A stretch of 64,000 nucleotides of DNA, from the NCBI GenBank assembly GCA_003427395.1, contig BFEA01000833.1, forward strand, positions 316,916 through 380,915, given 5' to 3'. A program made the translations under genes and the position numbers. Numbering within the stretch: position 1 is the first letter of the stretch; every line of letters begins with the position of its first letter. Shown piece by piece: positions 53,424 through 63,998 of the stretch. The notes beneath the pieces were generated by a model. It was not told the origin of the DNA. It ran no database searches and saw only the letters and a program-made list of their open reading frames with translations. The DNA is from Chara braunii. Taxonomy: Eukaryota; Streptophyta; Charophyceae; Charales; Characeae.

Positions 53424-54540
53424 AACAGGTCAGATATCTGCTAAAACAGAGGCACAGAGAAAACTGACAAGAAGTTGAACAATGCAGCAGGAAGTATGAG
53501 TTGTGTGGCATTTTTCTTTCAGAGGGAGCGGGAGGGGAGGGCAGGAGGGCAGACTCTTAGCACAGGCCATCTTTTCGGTCAAGGACGAGGCGGCAGGGTG
53601 AGTGACAGCCTCCCAGCCCCTTCCTTACTCATCGGTTCTTCCACCCCCCTGGCGCAGGCCCTGGCCCAGGACCCTTGACTACCGCGGTCTGCTTTTCCCT
53701 CGACCTTTTTTCTTCTCTCATAATTCTGCTTGCCAGTGATGAGCAACTGGACTATTGCCCCCCAGAATAGAAGCGGCTGTGTTTGTTTGTAAAAAAGAAT
53801 GAAAGAAGAAAAGAAAAGAAAAAAAGAAACACCATGATTTACTGGAGAAAAAGGAAAGGAGAAAGAGTGCCTGTTGTTGAGAGGACACTTCAACCTGCCG
53901 CGGGGGAACGTAATTAAGACTTCTGGGTGGGAGACTAGAATAGAGGAAAAAAGGGGAAGGGAAGGTCACTGTTTGTCAGGTGCTGGCAATGAGTGCGAGT
54001 GGCCTGCAGGTAGCCAAACTGACAGGCAGGCACACAAGGGACTTCCTGTGGTGTTGGGTCGATTGTGCACATGTGGAACACATGAAACAAAAAGGAACGA
54101 ACTGCAACAAAAAACATGCAAAAAGGCACTAAAGAAACTCTGAAGAGTCAAGAAAGGGAAAAAGGCAAAACCCAACAAAAGGAAAGTAAAGGAAAGAAAG
54201 AAAGAGCTGCGACACTGCCAGATGTTGTTGCTTTTAGAATGCACCTGGGCAAGTAGATGGCCAGGCGCATAAATACGCAGGTGCATCACCCAGCCAACAA
54301 AAGAAGTCCGTACGAGGACACGTGGAGGTCCAGATACGACCTCAATGGCAGAGGGAGTCGTCAAATCCTAGAGATTCAGATGCAATGAGGTTACACCGTT
54401 ACAGTCAAAGTTGTCTCCCAACATATTCATGACATGTTGAGTTTGATATCTAGAGAGAATCTTTTCTTTTGCTTCCCTTCCTGCCGGATAAACATTCCCA
54501 CCTTCCGTCTCTTGAAAAAAAATGGAAAAGTGACGTTTTT
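53424..54540. other. No gene recognised
   Basis: Purine-rich on the plus strand with several AAAG-type runs. The minus frames are T/F-rich shadows of these runs. Nothing supportable. Confidence 0.45.
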
Positions 54541-54552
54541 TGTGCTTCTTAG

Positions 54553-54609
54553 CTAGGCTACCAGCCGGGCCGCCCGGGTCCCCGGTGGCCAGCCCGTGCA
54601 AGGAGGTCC

Positions 54610-54646
<37 letters not shown>

Positions 54647-54821
54647 GAAAAAAAACTATGTTATGCAGAAAAATAAACTGAACAGCTTTTGCCTCAGGGT
54701 CACATCGAAATTCTTCACCAAAATTAAAATTAAAAATATATATATATATATATATTTTATTTTTTTTTTTTTTTTTTTGGCCCGGCCGGGCAAGTGACCC
54801 CGGGCCACTCTGGTAGCCTAG
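54553..54821. mobile_element. hAT-like MITE, 269 bp, complete
   Basis: Perfect 12-bp TIRs CTAGGCTACCAG (54553-54564) and CTGGTAGCCTAG (54810-54821), with a perfect 8-bp target duplication CTTCTTAG (54545-54552 and 54822-54829). Compared in reverse orientation with 37148-38056 it keeps both ends but lacks about 620 bp of interior. A/T-rich core with poly(A)- and (TA)n-like runs. No coding capacity. Confidence 0.93.
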
Positions 54822-54829
54822 CTTCTTAG

Positions 54830-55320
54830 CATACTAATTGGGAGAAGAGGTCCTCAGTACCCCTTTTCTTTCTTCACAAGATAGTGGTGCTTGCCTCCAA
54901 TTTCAAGGGCACTGATTTCCGAAGTGCCTTGCATCTAATTTTAATTCCTATCCTACTAGAAAAACTTTTGTGACTCACCATAACTGGGGATCGGCCCCAC
55001 ACACAGGAGACCAGTTCCAGACTGGTCTTGACTGAAATAGTTCCATGGGACTGGGCCAGCAGGGGTTGGCCCCACAAGTTCTGGACACCTTTTGCTTCTT
55101 TATAGAGAAATTTTGGCCTTAATTTGGCAAAGGCCCCTTTCCATTCTTGAGGGCAACGGCTCCGTTCCTCTTCCACTGGTAAGTCTGACTTACATAAAAC
55201 TCAGCTCATGTTCCTTCCCCCACTGTTGAGAGGCCCTGGCAGAACAGCATTGTTTTGATTGCCTCCTCATGGACAAAGGATTAACACTCAGCCACCCTCC
55301 ATTCTATACTTACAAAAAAA
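54830..55320 (-). pseudogene. Unidentified decayed ORF
   Basis: The minus frame 55176-54874 reads EWKGAFAKLRPKFLYKEAKG, VQNLWGQPLLAQSHGTISVK and SHKSFSSRIGIKIRCKALRK. It is protein-like, but no family was recognised. It ends about 150 bases before the LINE remnant on the opposite strand. Confidence 0.25.
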
Positions 55321-55324
55321 TACA

Positions 55325-55972
55325 TACGCATAGGGTAGACTGCACCACCCTTTGGTAGAAATCGGTACTTTGGCCACTGAGCCAGGGGGCCCTGAAAACC
55401 GTGAAGAGGAAGGTGGCAGCCTACCTATGGAGAGGAGAGTGAAAACTCCCATGCTATAAGTCGTGTACGGTTTTCAGGGCCCCCTGGCTCGATTATAGGA
55501 AGGTGGCAACGGCACCGTTCCTCCCATGCTATAAGTCGCGTGGGACTCGATTATCCAACTCAAGGCAAAGGGAGGCCTTGGTATCCTAGACCTCCTCACC
55601 CAATCCCAAGCCCTTAGTTTGCAATGGACTGTACGGTTGATCTTTGAAAACCCATTGGTATGGTGGCCGTTGGCGCTGGAGCAAATCGCCCGCCTTGCCC
55701 CCGAGGCCCCTACGACCGTTCGTTCGCTTCGATGGTTAGATGATCGTTATTGGAGAGTGCCACGGCGCTCTCGGGGAGGGGAGAGGCGAAGAGATGACTT
55801 TTGGCCCCGATTGTTAAAAATCTGGAGGAGGCTCCTCCCCCCAAGTCGCCCACCCCCGGATAGGTGGGAGGAGGTGGCAAGACAACCCCTCTTCGAAACT
55901 GTTAGATCACCAATGGGCAGAGTCAGATTTTCTGCAGCACTGACATTCCATGGAAAGGATGGGTGAAGAATG
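55325..55972 (+). pseudogene. LINE ORF2, part 1 (end of RT and following region)
   Basis: Text: KSVLWPLSQGALKTVKRKVA followed by AYLWRGE, a stop and KLPCYKSR, then after a short internal duplication VAWDSIIQLKAKGGLGILDL and LLTQSQALSLQWTVRLIFEN. It parallels LINNVIITSIWYKSALWSLS...SFLWRG at 28.7 kb. The coding continues after the insertion at 55973-56065. The 5' part of the LINE is absent. Confidence 0.75.
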
Positions 55973-56065
55973 ATATGGGAATCTGGGCCCGGTTCCCAGC
56001 ACGCGCTGCTCCCCACGAATAGACTGGAGCACTTTGTTCAAAAAAAAAAAAAAAAAAAAAAAAAA
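55973..56065 (+). mobile_element. Minimal R-tail insertion, 93 bp
   Basis: It starts ATATGGGAATCTGGGCCCGG and continues through the shared tail (CAGCACGCGCTGCTCCCCAC, GACTGGAGCA) to a run of about 26 A. The flanks AGAATG (55967-55972) and AGAATG (56065-56070) fit a short TSD. It interrupts the LINE ORF2. A heavily 5'-truncated copy of the R family. Confidence 0.8.
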
Positions 56066-56496
56066 GAATGGGCTAACCCGAGTGGGCGACCTTTGGGACA
56101 GGGAGAAGAAGGATTGGAAGGGTCCAGAGAGGATGAGGGAGTAATTGAGATATTGCCACAATATTGAATCAGCACTGGAAGAAATAACGAAAGCCCTCCC
56201 GGTAAGTTGGTGGCCCATTCTGCGCAGAGGTCTGGTGTTGAAGAAGGGGGACTGGGTGACCAGCGAAGGGAGGGCCAATATGGTAGGCCTGGTTCTTCTA
56301 GTTCGACCAGAGGATGCGCTGATCGAGTGGTACAACATAAAAGAAGATGGAGGACTGGTAGGAAGCCGGGACCCCTTTCAATGGACCTCGAAGGAGGTCC
56401 TACACAAAATCGAGATAATAGGGGAAGGGGAGAACCGGCGGACCTTTTGCCTGAGATGGCCATAGATGATCTCCCCACCCCCGACACACAGCATAA

Positions 56497-56499
<3 letters not shown>
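56066..56499 (+). pseudogene. LINE ORF2, part 2
   Basis: The plus frame reads ALEEITKALPVSWWPILRRG, LVLKKGDWVTSEGRANMVGL and FQWTSKEVLHKIEIIGEGEN, the region between RT and zf-RVT in this LINE. It resumes at 60002 after the R2 insertion. Confidence 0.65.
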
Positions 56500-56541
<42 letters not shown>

Positions 56542-59259
56542 TGGGAAACAGCTCCAATCTATTCGTGGGGAGCAGCACGTGCTGGGAACCGGGCCCAGCG
56601 TCCCTTATAGAAATTTACATAGAATTGAAGATTGAAATACCAGGGCCATTACCCGGCTTTGGGTCAGAAAAAATTGGGAGCTATTCAGAAGTGACTACGA
56701 CAAACATTAGAACTAAGCAAGATTCAAAAAACTGACTCAAGGAACCCACCTCGTCAATCCTCTTTACCTCACTCCGGCAAGACTTACTGCATCAGAGCCA
56801 CCATCTCTGATGCCGCTCTACCCTATTTCCATCCTACCAGCCAGCCCCCTCACTAGCAGGACGCATGGTAACCTGCCATCTCTCCCACTTACCTTTGTTG
56901 AATTTAGAATTCTGAAATACCGGGGCCATTACCCGGCTTCGGCTCAAAGGTCTAAAAGCTACTTAGGAATTAACTTATGACAGACGTCCAGAATAGGCAG
57001 AATTCAAAACAGCTCAGAAGACCCCCCCACCAATCCTCTGCACCTCACTCCGGCAAGACTTACTGCAGCAGAGCCACCATCTCGGCTGCTGCTATACCCT
57101 ATTCCAATCCTACCAGCTAGCCCCCTCACTAGTAGGACGCATGCTCTCCACCCCTCTCCACCCCTCTCCGTCTCCCGCTCCCCTTGATTTTTGAGATGCC
57201 TATAACCACATACAATACTTCAAGAGGCATAGGAATAGACCGCCGGGGTCCTAACAATTGTTCCGAAAACCTTGATCTTCCTAACAAACCTTCCCACTGT
57301 TCTCCAACATTGTCTTCCTCCCTGCCGAGCTCTCCTAGGTCTCACACCCCCACTTCCTGCTGGGTCACAGGGCAACACAACTCACCCCAGCTCCGACCAG
57401 CGTCGTCCCGGCAGCGACCCTCGGTTGTCCCGTGAGATACCCACCCCAAAGCATCCCCAGATCTCTCTACCAGGCCTCGCGCTCCTGTATCAACAGGTTA
57501 CAGGGCACCACCCCAACACCGGCCAGCGTCGTTCTGGCATCGAACAGCCGAAGATCACCGAGTATAACAGCATCGAAGCCACCTGGGAAAAGTTTAATAG
57601 GAATCACAGAGCCCTAAACATTCATTAGATCCACCGACGGCCATCTTTTTAAGATTCTTCTCCTGAAATAGAATAAGATTCAAAACAGCAAAAAACTTGT
57701 AAAGTATAAGAGTCAGGGGCCAAAACTGAAGCACCACTATCCTAATCTCCCCCTTCAACAGACAGACCGTCAGTCCAGGCTTTCAGTCCTCGTACCAGAA
57801 CTTAGTTGATCTCATACCCCCTTCTGCTAGGGTAACAGGGCAGCACAACCCTTCCCGACACCGACCAACCTTGTTCTGACGGACAGGACAATTCCCTAGC
57901 GGCAAACCCCTAAACAGGTTACAAGGTCAATACCCCGGCGCCAGCTACGTTGGACGATCTGGTTATGCCTTCCACCCTTGGCATAACTCCATGGACCTTA
58001 AGCTCCCCCTGGGTTACAGAGCAAAAGACTCCAGCACCGGTCCATGTCGTCCCAGCATCGTCCTTCTGACCTACTCACCTTAACAGACCTCCCTCTGCTG
58101 AGCACCCCCTTGCTTCCCTCCAACGTCCAATTCTGCCCCCCCCCCTTTCCTTTTGAGACACCATTAACGAGAAAATTGAGATTTATGGTAAGTTTTTTCC
58201 AAATAGAAAATTCTTCAAATTACTTCCGAACCCAGTTCTAGAAAACGAGAATCAGGATTAGAAATTAGGATCTAGAAAACGAAAATCAGGAACAGAAATT
58301 AGGAAACTGGCTAGAACATCTTTGAGAATTTTAAGATTCGGAACAAAATTTAGGAAGCAAAATTAAGAAAATTATGTTAGATGTCCAATATTGGACTCAC
58401 GAATCTCAAAAACAGGAAAGCAATTTTGACCATAGTAAGGGTCATTTTTAAAAGTGGCAACTATATAAGAGACGTACTCACGAATAGGAATGAATAGGAA
58501 TGAACAGAAGTTCACGAAAAATCACGTCAAACAGTATCAAAGGATATGGCAAAAACCAAGCTCATAAATAGGGATAGACAGAAGTTCACGAAAAATCACT
58601 TCAAGCAGTATCAAGGGATATTAAAAAATACCCGCAAAAGGTGATCAGCAAAAAATCAGGATCGCACCAAACAAAATCAAGAGATGAACTCCCTAGTTAT
58701 TATCAATGGAAAATCATCCAAGTTAAGCTCAATTCTGGAATTAGTAGCAGATTTCCATTTATAGGACGCAACTAATTAAATTCAAAGCAACCAGTCCTCC
58801 CCTTCTTCCTCGAAACCACCACTTACCTTCACTCATCTCTCACCCTTCAAACCCTACCCCTGCGCCTGTGGGGAAGGAAAGGAACCCTTCCTCCCGTTGT
58901 TAGTTCCTCGGCTCATAGCAAACAGTAACTCCAAAGGCAGAAACGACCATCTTCGATTCCTACAAAGGATCGAAAACGGTGTGGCACCCCCTTGCCAAGC
59001 CCGTTGACAAGTCGCCATGGGGGGTTCAAACCCACCATAGCTATGCACTTACCATGCACTACCCCCCGGTCGAGGAAAAAGGGAGGATTTCGCCCACTGC
59101 GTCACATCGCAAACGGCATAATACAGGAAAGTGCCCCAGGAAGTCACGACGTTGCACCATCACTTGAAGAGTACCCGGTACCGATCAGAGCTGACTGCGA
59201 AAAAGAATTCATCTCATTGCCACCATCGAGCCGTCAATGCACTCGAATGCAAAAGAGCC

Positions 59260-59651
59260 CCTCCCCCCGTCATAATCATTTCCACACCTCCAAACAACTG
59301 CGCTCCATAACCTCGCGTGCATCAATCTTCGCTACAAAGTATAGTGCACCCGGATCCACGCGCTTCAATTCTTCATTAATTGGGCGCAGCAATGTCACGA
59401 TCCCTCCCACAACGCGCTCAACTCCCGGAGAGACTCCCATCCGCCCCTCCCCCCGTCATAATACTTCCCACACCTCCAAACAACCTCCAAACAACTGCGC
59501 TCCATAACCCCGCGTGCATCAATCTTCGCTGCAAAGTACAGTGCTCCCTATAATTGACGAGATCCACGCGCTTCAATTCTTTATTAATTGGGCGCAGCGA
59601 CGTCGCGATCCCTCCCACAACGCGCTCAACACCCGGAGAGACTCCCATCCG
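59260..59651. repeat. Tandem duplication in the 5' part of R2, about 190-bp period
   Basis: CCCCTCCCCCCGTCATAAT ... TTAATTGGGCGCAGC ... CGGAGAGACTCCCATCCG occurs twice, with small indels. It is reminiscent of promoter monomers at the 5' end of some LINEs, but that role is inferred. Confidence 0.85.
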
Positions 59652-59843
59652 CCACCCGGACGACCCCGACAACCACCGTCATCACCCGTCCTCAATCGGC
59701 AAGACAGAGAAGCCGTGATTCCTCCCACAGCATGCTGTCCAATCCACAGTATTCCATAGCTCCGTGCGCGGCGTTTCTTCGTTACCACACACCGTACTCT
59801 TGGTAAGCTAGCTCCACACGCATCGGTTCTTCGTTGATTCAAC

Positions 59844-59875
59844 GGGGCGCAGCGCTCCCGGTAGCGCTGCGCCCC
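59844..59875. repeat. GC hairpin near the 5' end of R2
   Basis: Arms GGGGCGCAGCGCT (59844-59856) and AGCGCTGCGCCCC (59863-59875) pair perfectly around CCCGGT. Equivalents lie at 22486-22513 (R1) and about 63656-63690 (R3). Confidence 0.92.
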
Positions 59876-60001
59876 TGCCCGCAGCCTCCGAACCTGTTTT
59901 TGCCGACCCTAATTTTCACTGCGCATCGAGTTTTGCCGAGCCTGGGGTGAAGTCCCACTGCCCAAGTTAAGTTTAGAAAACGCCGACACACAGCATAATC
60001 T

Positions 60002-60941
60002 ACGACACCCAAAACCTAAAGCATTGTCCGGCCTCTCGGTGGAAGCAACATATTGGATGCTCAGAGTTAAGCGATGCTTGAAAAACACGATGATCAATAG
60101 ATGGCAGAGGCACCTCAATGTGGAGAGACAACTTCTCACACCGATACGATGGTTCTGCGACACCAATGCAGACCTACAAAAATCACATCCCTGCAGTGGG
60201 AGATCTTGCATCAGTGCTTACCAACCAATGACCGGTTGATTGATTACTCACGGTTGGAACAACAAGGCAACGCTCTCTCTTGGTGCTCGAGATGTTTGTC
60301 GGTTTTCCCAGTCAAAAAGAGAGTAGAGACAATTGAGCATATATTTCTGCAATGCCCAGCAGCAGTCCTTACCTGGAGGTGGTGGGATAGTGTGTGGCAA
60401 CAAATCGTTCCGAGCTATCCGTGGCCATGGGAGTGGCGAGCCATCCTTATGGGCCACTACCCACCTTTTCAAGGCAATACCTTTGTGTGGAATATGTTTC
60501 ACCTGGGCCGAAGAACGATCCTGTGGGTCCTATGGTGGCAACGCTGTGTTCTGACTAATGACCAGGTCCAGGTAGAGGGAGAAGAGAGGATCGAGCAATT
60601 CAAACAGCACTTCCAACTGGAGCTCACACACAGATGGAAGACAACTAAGCTATCACTAGATAATCTCCACAAGTCCAAAGACATCTGGGAATGACTACTA
60701 TAGTTCTCTAGGGAATGCTGGGTAGGGAGCGGGAGGGATGGGTAGCGAGGTGTGCTGGACAGGGGATTGGGAAGGAGGGGATGGAGGGGATGGCAGCCAG
60801 GGAGGGGAAGTAGTGCCACGAGACTACCATATGAGGTTCAAGGAGTGGCTGCCAATTGACTCTAATGTCCCCATGAGACCTGCAGAGGAGTTTCCGGACC
60901 CCTTCCCCCCCCGCCCGCGGTCCTTGGAAATATGTCTGTGA
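60002..60941 (+). pseudogene. LINE ORF2, part 3 (zf-RVT and C-terminus)
   Basis: After the R2 insertion the ORF resumes with SLQWEILHQCLPTNDRLIDY, then the zf-RVT motif CSRCLSVFPVKKRVETIEHI followed by FLQCP, a HLGRRTILWVLWWQRCVL segment, and the C-terminus FKEWLPIDSNVPMRPAEEF ... EICL with a stop at 60939-60941. The 197-codon frame at 60101-60694 is intact. zf-RVT is a zinc-binding segment following RT in plant-type LINEs and related transcripts. Inactive as part of a split, truncated element. Confidence 0.8.
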
Positions 60942-61251
60942 TATCCCCTTTGGGCGGGTGTAGCCTACAGAACAGCAGGGCTCATAGGTTCAGTCATGCA
61001 GGTCCGGTCTCAGGGGTAAGGATGTTTTTCAATTCTCATCATACTTTCACCAATTCTAAGCGCAGAATGGATGTCCCACAGGCCTGTTGGAGAGGGGCAG
61101 GGAGACGCATGGTTCCGCTGGTGCCCCCCAGTGGCCCCATGGCGTCTCCTCGTCGGGACCCGGCTGGGGAGCCTTCATAACTGGAGAGTAGAGGATTGTC
61201 ATTAGCAATGCCCTTCAGCACCCTGCTCAGTTAATCTACTGGAATCTAAAG
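60942..61251 (+). other. LINE 3' UTR, first part
   Basis: Contains GGTGCCCCCCAGTGGCCCC and CCCTGCTCAGTTAATCTACT, also found in the 3' UTR at 13360-14046. It is interrupted by R3 and resumes at 63775. Confidence 0.65.
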
Positions 61252-63774
61252 TTTTCTTTTTTTGTATATGAACAACATTCAGAAAACTCCTCAGAAACCC
61301 CCCCCGTTCTGGACCATCCATCCACTTTGCCTCACTCCGGCAAGACTTACTGCAGTCGAGCCACCATCTTCGCTGCTGCTATGCCCTATTCCCATCCTAC
61401 CAGCTAGCGTGATATCCCACCCTCTCCTTCCCCACTCCCCCTCATTCTTTTTTGACTCAAAAAGTTGGAGCTACTTAGGAAATGACTACAACAGGCTTCA
61501 AGAATCAGCAGGATTCAAAATCCGACTCGAACCCCCCCCCCCCCCNCCCCCATCAATCCTCTGTTCCTCACTCCGGCAAGACTTACTGCAGCAGAGCCAC
61601 CATCTCTACTGCTGCTATACCCTATTCCAATCCTACCAGCTAACCCCCTCACTAGTAGGACGCATGATATCCCACCGTCTCCTTCTCCCACTCACCTCGT
61701 TTCTTTTTAGAATAGACAGTCAGGGTCCTAAAAGAAACTCTAAAATCTCGACCTCCCTAACAAACCTTTCCAGAGTTCCTCAAAGTTCTCTTACTCCCTG
61801 CGGAGCTCTTCCAGGCCTCACACCCCCACTTCCTGCTGGGTTACAGGGCAACACAACTCGCCCCAGCTCCGACGAGCATCATCCCAACAACAAACCTTTG
61901 TCCCGAGAGATGCCCACCCCCTAGCATCCCCAGATCTCTCTACCAAGCCTCACGCTACTGCGTCAACAGGTTACAGGGCAACACCCCAGCACCGGCCAGC
62001 GTCGTTCTGGCATCAAACAGCCGCAGATCGTTGAGTATAACAACTTCAAAGCAGCCAGGGAAAAGTTTATAGAAGCCCCAGAATCCTAACCATTCTCAAG
62101 TCCCCCTTAACGGCCAAACAGGATAAAATTCAGAAAAAAGGGGGTAAAAACCAGAAATTAATGCCAACTATCCTAAAATCCCCCTTTCAACAAACGGACC
62201 GTCGGTCCCGACTTTCAGTCCTCGTACCAGAACTCACCTGGTCTCATACCCCCCTCTGCTAGGGTAACAGGGCACCACAACCCTCCCCAGTACCGACCAA
62301 CCTAGTTCTGACGGACAGGAAGTGCCTTCCTCCCTTGACAATTCCTTTAGCGGCAACCCCCTAAACAGGTTACAGGGTCCACACCCCGGTGCCAACTACG
62401 TTGGATGATCTGGTTATGCCTTCCACCCTCGGCATAACTCCATGGACCTGAAGCTCCCCCTCAATCACAGAGCACAGCTCCAGCACCGGTCTATGTCGTC
62501 CCAGCATCGTCATTCTGACCTACTCACCTTAACCGACATCTCTCGTCTGTTGAAAATCCCCTTTCATTCTTTCCATCCACCCATTCTAGTTTCCTCCTAG
62601 GCAACCATCAACAGAAAAAGCACCACCACAGTCGTAGATCTGTTTATCGAAAATTAAGAACAAAGTTAAGAATCTATCTGTATCTTCTTTTGAAAAATGA
62701 AATTTAAAGATGAGATCAATTAGTAATCAAGGTAATTTAGGTCATGAATTTTTGGCATCCAATTCAGAATGAAATTTCGAAAAGAAGAACTGAATAGGAA
62801 GTAGATTCTGATGTCCTCACAGACTTTCGACTCTGATTTCCAGAACCCTAGTTCAAGAAATCGCTCAGACTATAAATCATGAATTACTTAACAGAAAAAA
62901 AGAATCGACAATCAATTAAGAGGGAAGGTCACTCAGACAGTAAATGAGAAAGTTAAAAATACAAACTATCGATCAAGATCTACTAAAAAATCTGCATCGA
63001 GAATGCGACATGTAAAATCAGAGACTAAGATTTTCAGGAATCAGAACTGGAAACTTACAACACGAATCAAAGTAATCCAGTTTAGTGACTACAACAGAAA
63101 CCATTTTACCTCAGCGAGAGGGTCTATCCAAAGAAAAGCAAGCTCATCCCGAGTATGCAATCAACAAGGTGAACCAAATCGACCACAGCGCCCTCGCACT
63201 CTGGATGCCCTTGTGACGAAACTGCAGCTGCCGCCGATGCCGCTTTGCCCTTTTTAAAAAAAACATGGACTCGATGTCGCCCCCAATCCTCCTCCCACTC
63301 CACGTGAGGACGCGCTCCTCCCTTTCAGCCTGCAACAGCCGACCTTCCTCCACAAAACTACGTAGGCAGAGGAGCAAAGGCAACCCATATGCCCAGAATC
63401 TCATGAACACCCGCCCCCTTTCAAAGACAGTCTTCCCTTCATCCAGCGTGCTAACCTGCATCATCACTGGATGAAGCATGAAGCCGGAGATGGCACCCCT
63501 GTGCTTTCAAAAGGCAGGCCACACCTAGTCACGCCACGCCATCTCTACCCTCCCACTGTCAAGTCTCTCGCACCACAGCCCCCACCCACCCACCGCGTCG
63601 CATGACTCTCCGTTGACTCCCCCGTCGCGCCGCGTCCGCTCGGATAGTGCTCGAGCGGGGGCGCAGCGCTCACGGTCGCGCTGCGCCCCCGACCGGTGAT
63701 TCGTTTGTTGATGTGGTTCGGGAAGGGTAAGGTAGTGATTATGTTGTATGTATGTTTTGTCATGTACACAACTC
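61252..63774 (-). mobile_element. R-family non-coding retroelement, copy R3
   Basis: Same block order as R2: TCACTCCGGCAAGACTTACT units (61.33, 61.57 kb), GGTTACAGGGCAACAC repeats (61.8-62.5 kb), AT-rich middle, GC hairpin (about 63656-63690). The flanks GAATCTAAAG (61242-61251) and GAATCCAGAG (63775-63784) match at 8 of 10 bases and the surrounding LINE 3' UTR continues across, so this is an old insertion. Unlike R1 and R2 it lacks the conserved tail before its T-rich end (61252-61262). Confidence 0.65.
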
Positions 63775-63998
63775 GAATCCAGAGTAATCAATCCTGACAG
63801 GCGTTATTCAGATATTCTGTCAAGTTTTCTGTTTTCTGATTCATTTTGTTTCATTCTGTAATAGGGACGCTGGAACCGTTTTGAAGCAGGTGATGCTCCC
63901 CACAAATAGATGGAGTCTCTCCTCAAGGTGTTAGTGGTGTCTGCTCTTACCAGCACCACTAGCACTAGAGGGGTTGTTCAAAAAAAAAAAAAAAAACC
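63775..63998 (+). other. LINE 3' UTR end, conserved tail and poly(A)
   Basis: AGAGTAATCAATCCTGACAGG parallels AGAGCAATCAATGCTGGCAGG at 13.89 kb. Then the tail GGGACGCTGGAACCG ... CTCCCCACAAATAGATGGAG, CTCTTACCAGCACCACTAGC and GGGGTTGTTC lead into poly(A) at 63980-63996. This is the 3' terminus of the LINE whose ORF2 ends at 60941. Confidence 0.75.

Larger units (their letters stand above)
56500..59982 (-). mobile_element. R-family non-coding retroelement, copy R2 (complete)
   Basis: A 3.48-kb minus-strand insertion with poly(A) (T-run 56500-56538) and a perfect 19-bp target duplication, CCGACACACAGCATAATCT, at 56481-56499 and 59983-60001. It splits a LINE ORF2 whose reading continues on both sides. 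Next to poly(A): the shared tail (CCCAGCACGTGCTGCTCCCC). Then come two about 280-bp units with TCACTCCGGCAAGACTTACT, a block of GGTTACAGGGCAACAC-core repeats (57.3-58.1 kb), an AT-rich middle, a duplicated 190-bp unit (59.26-59.65 kb) and a GC hairpin near the 5' end. No frame is protein-like. Confidence 0.88.

Noticed and set aside
57184-57628. Plus frames of 83-118 codons in R2 and similar ones in R1 and R3
   Set aside because: The frames are not conserved between the three R copies and show no domain; the DNA repeat explains their similarity.
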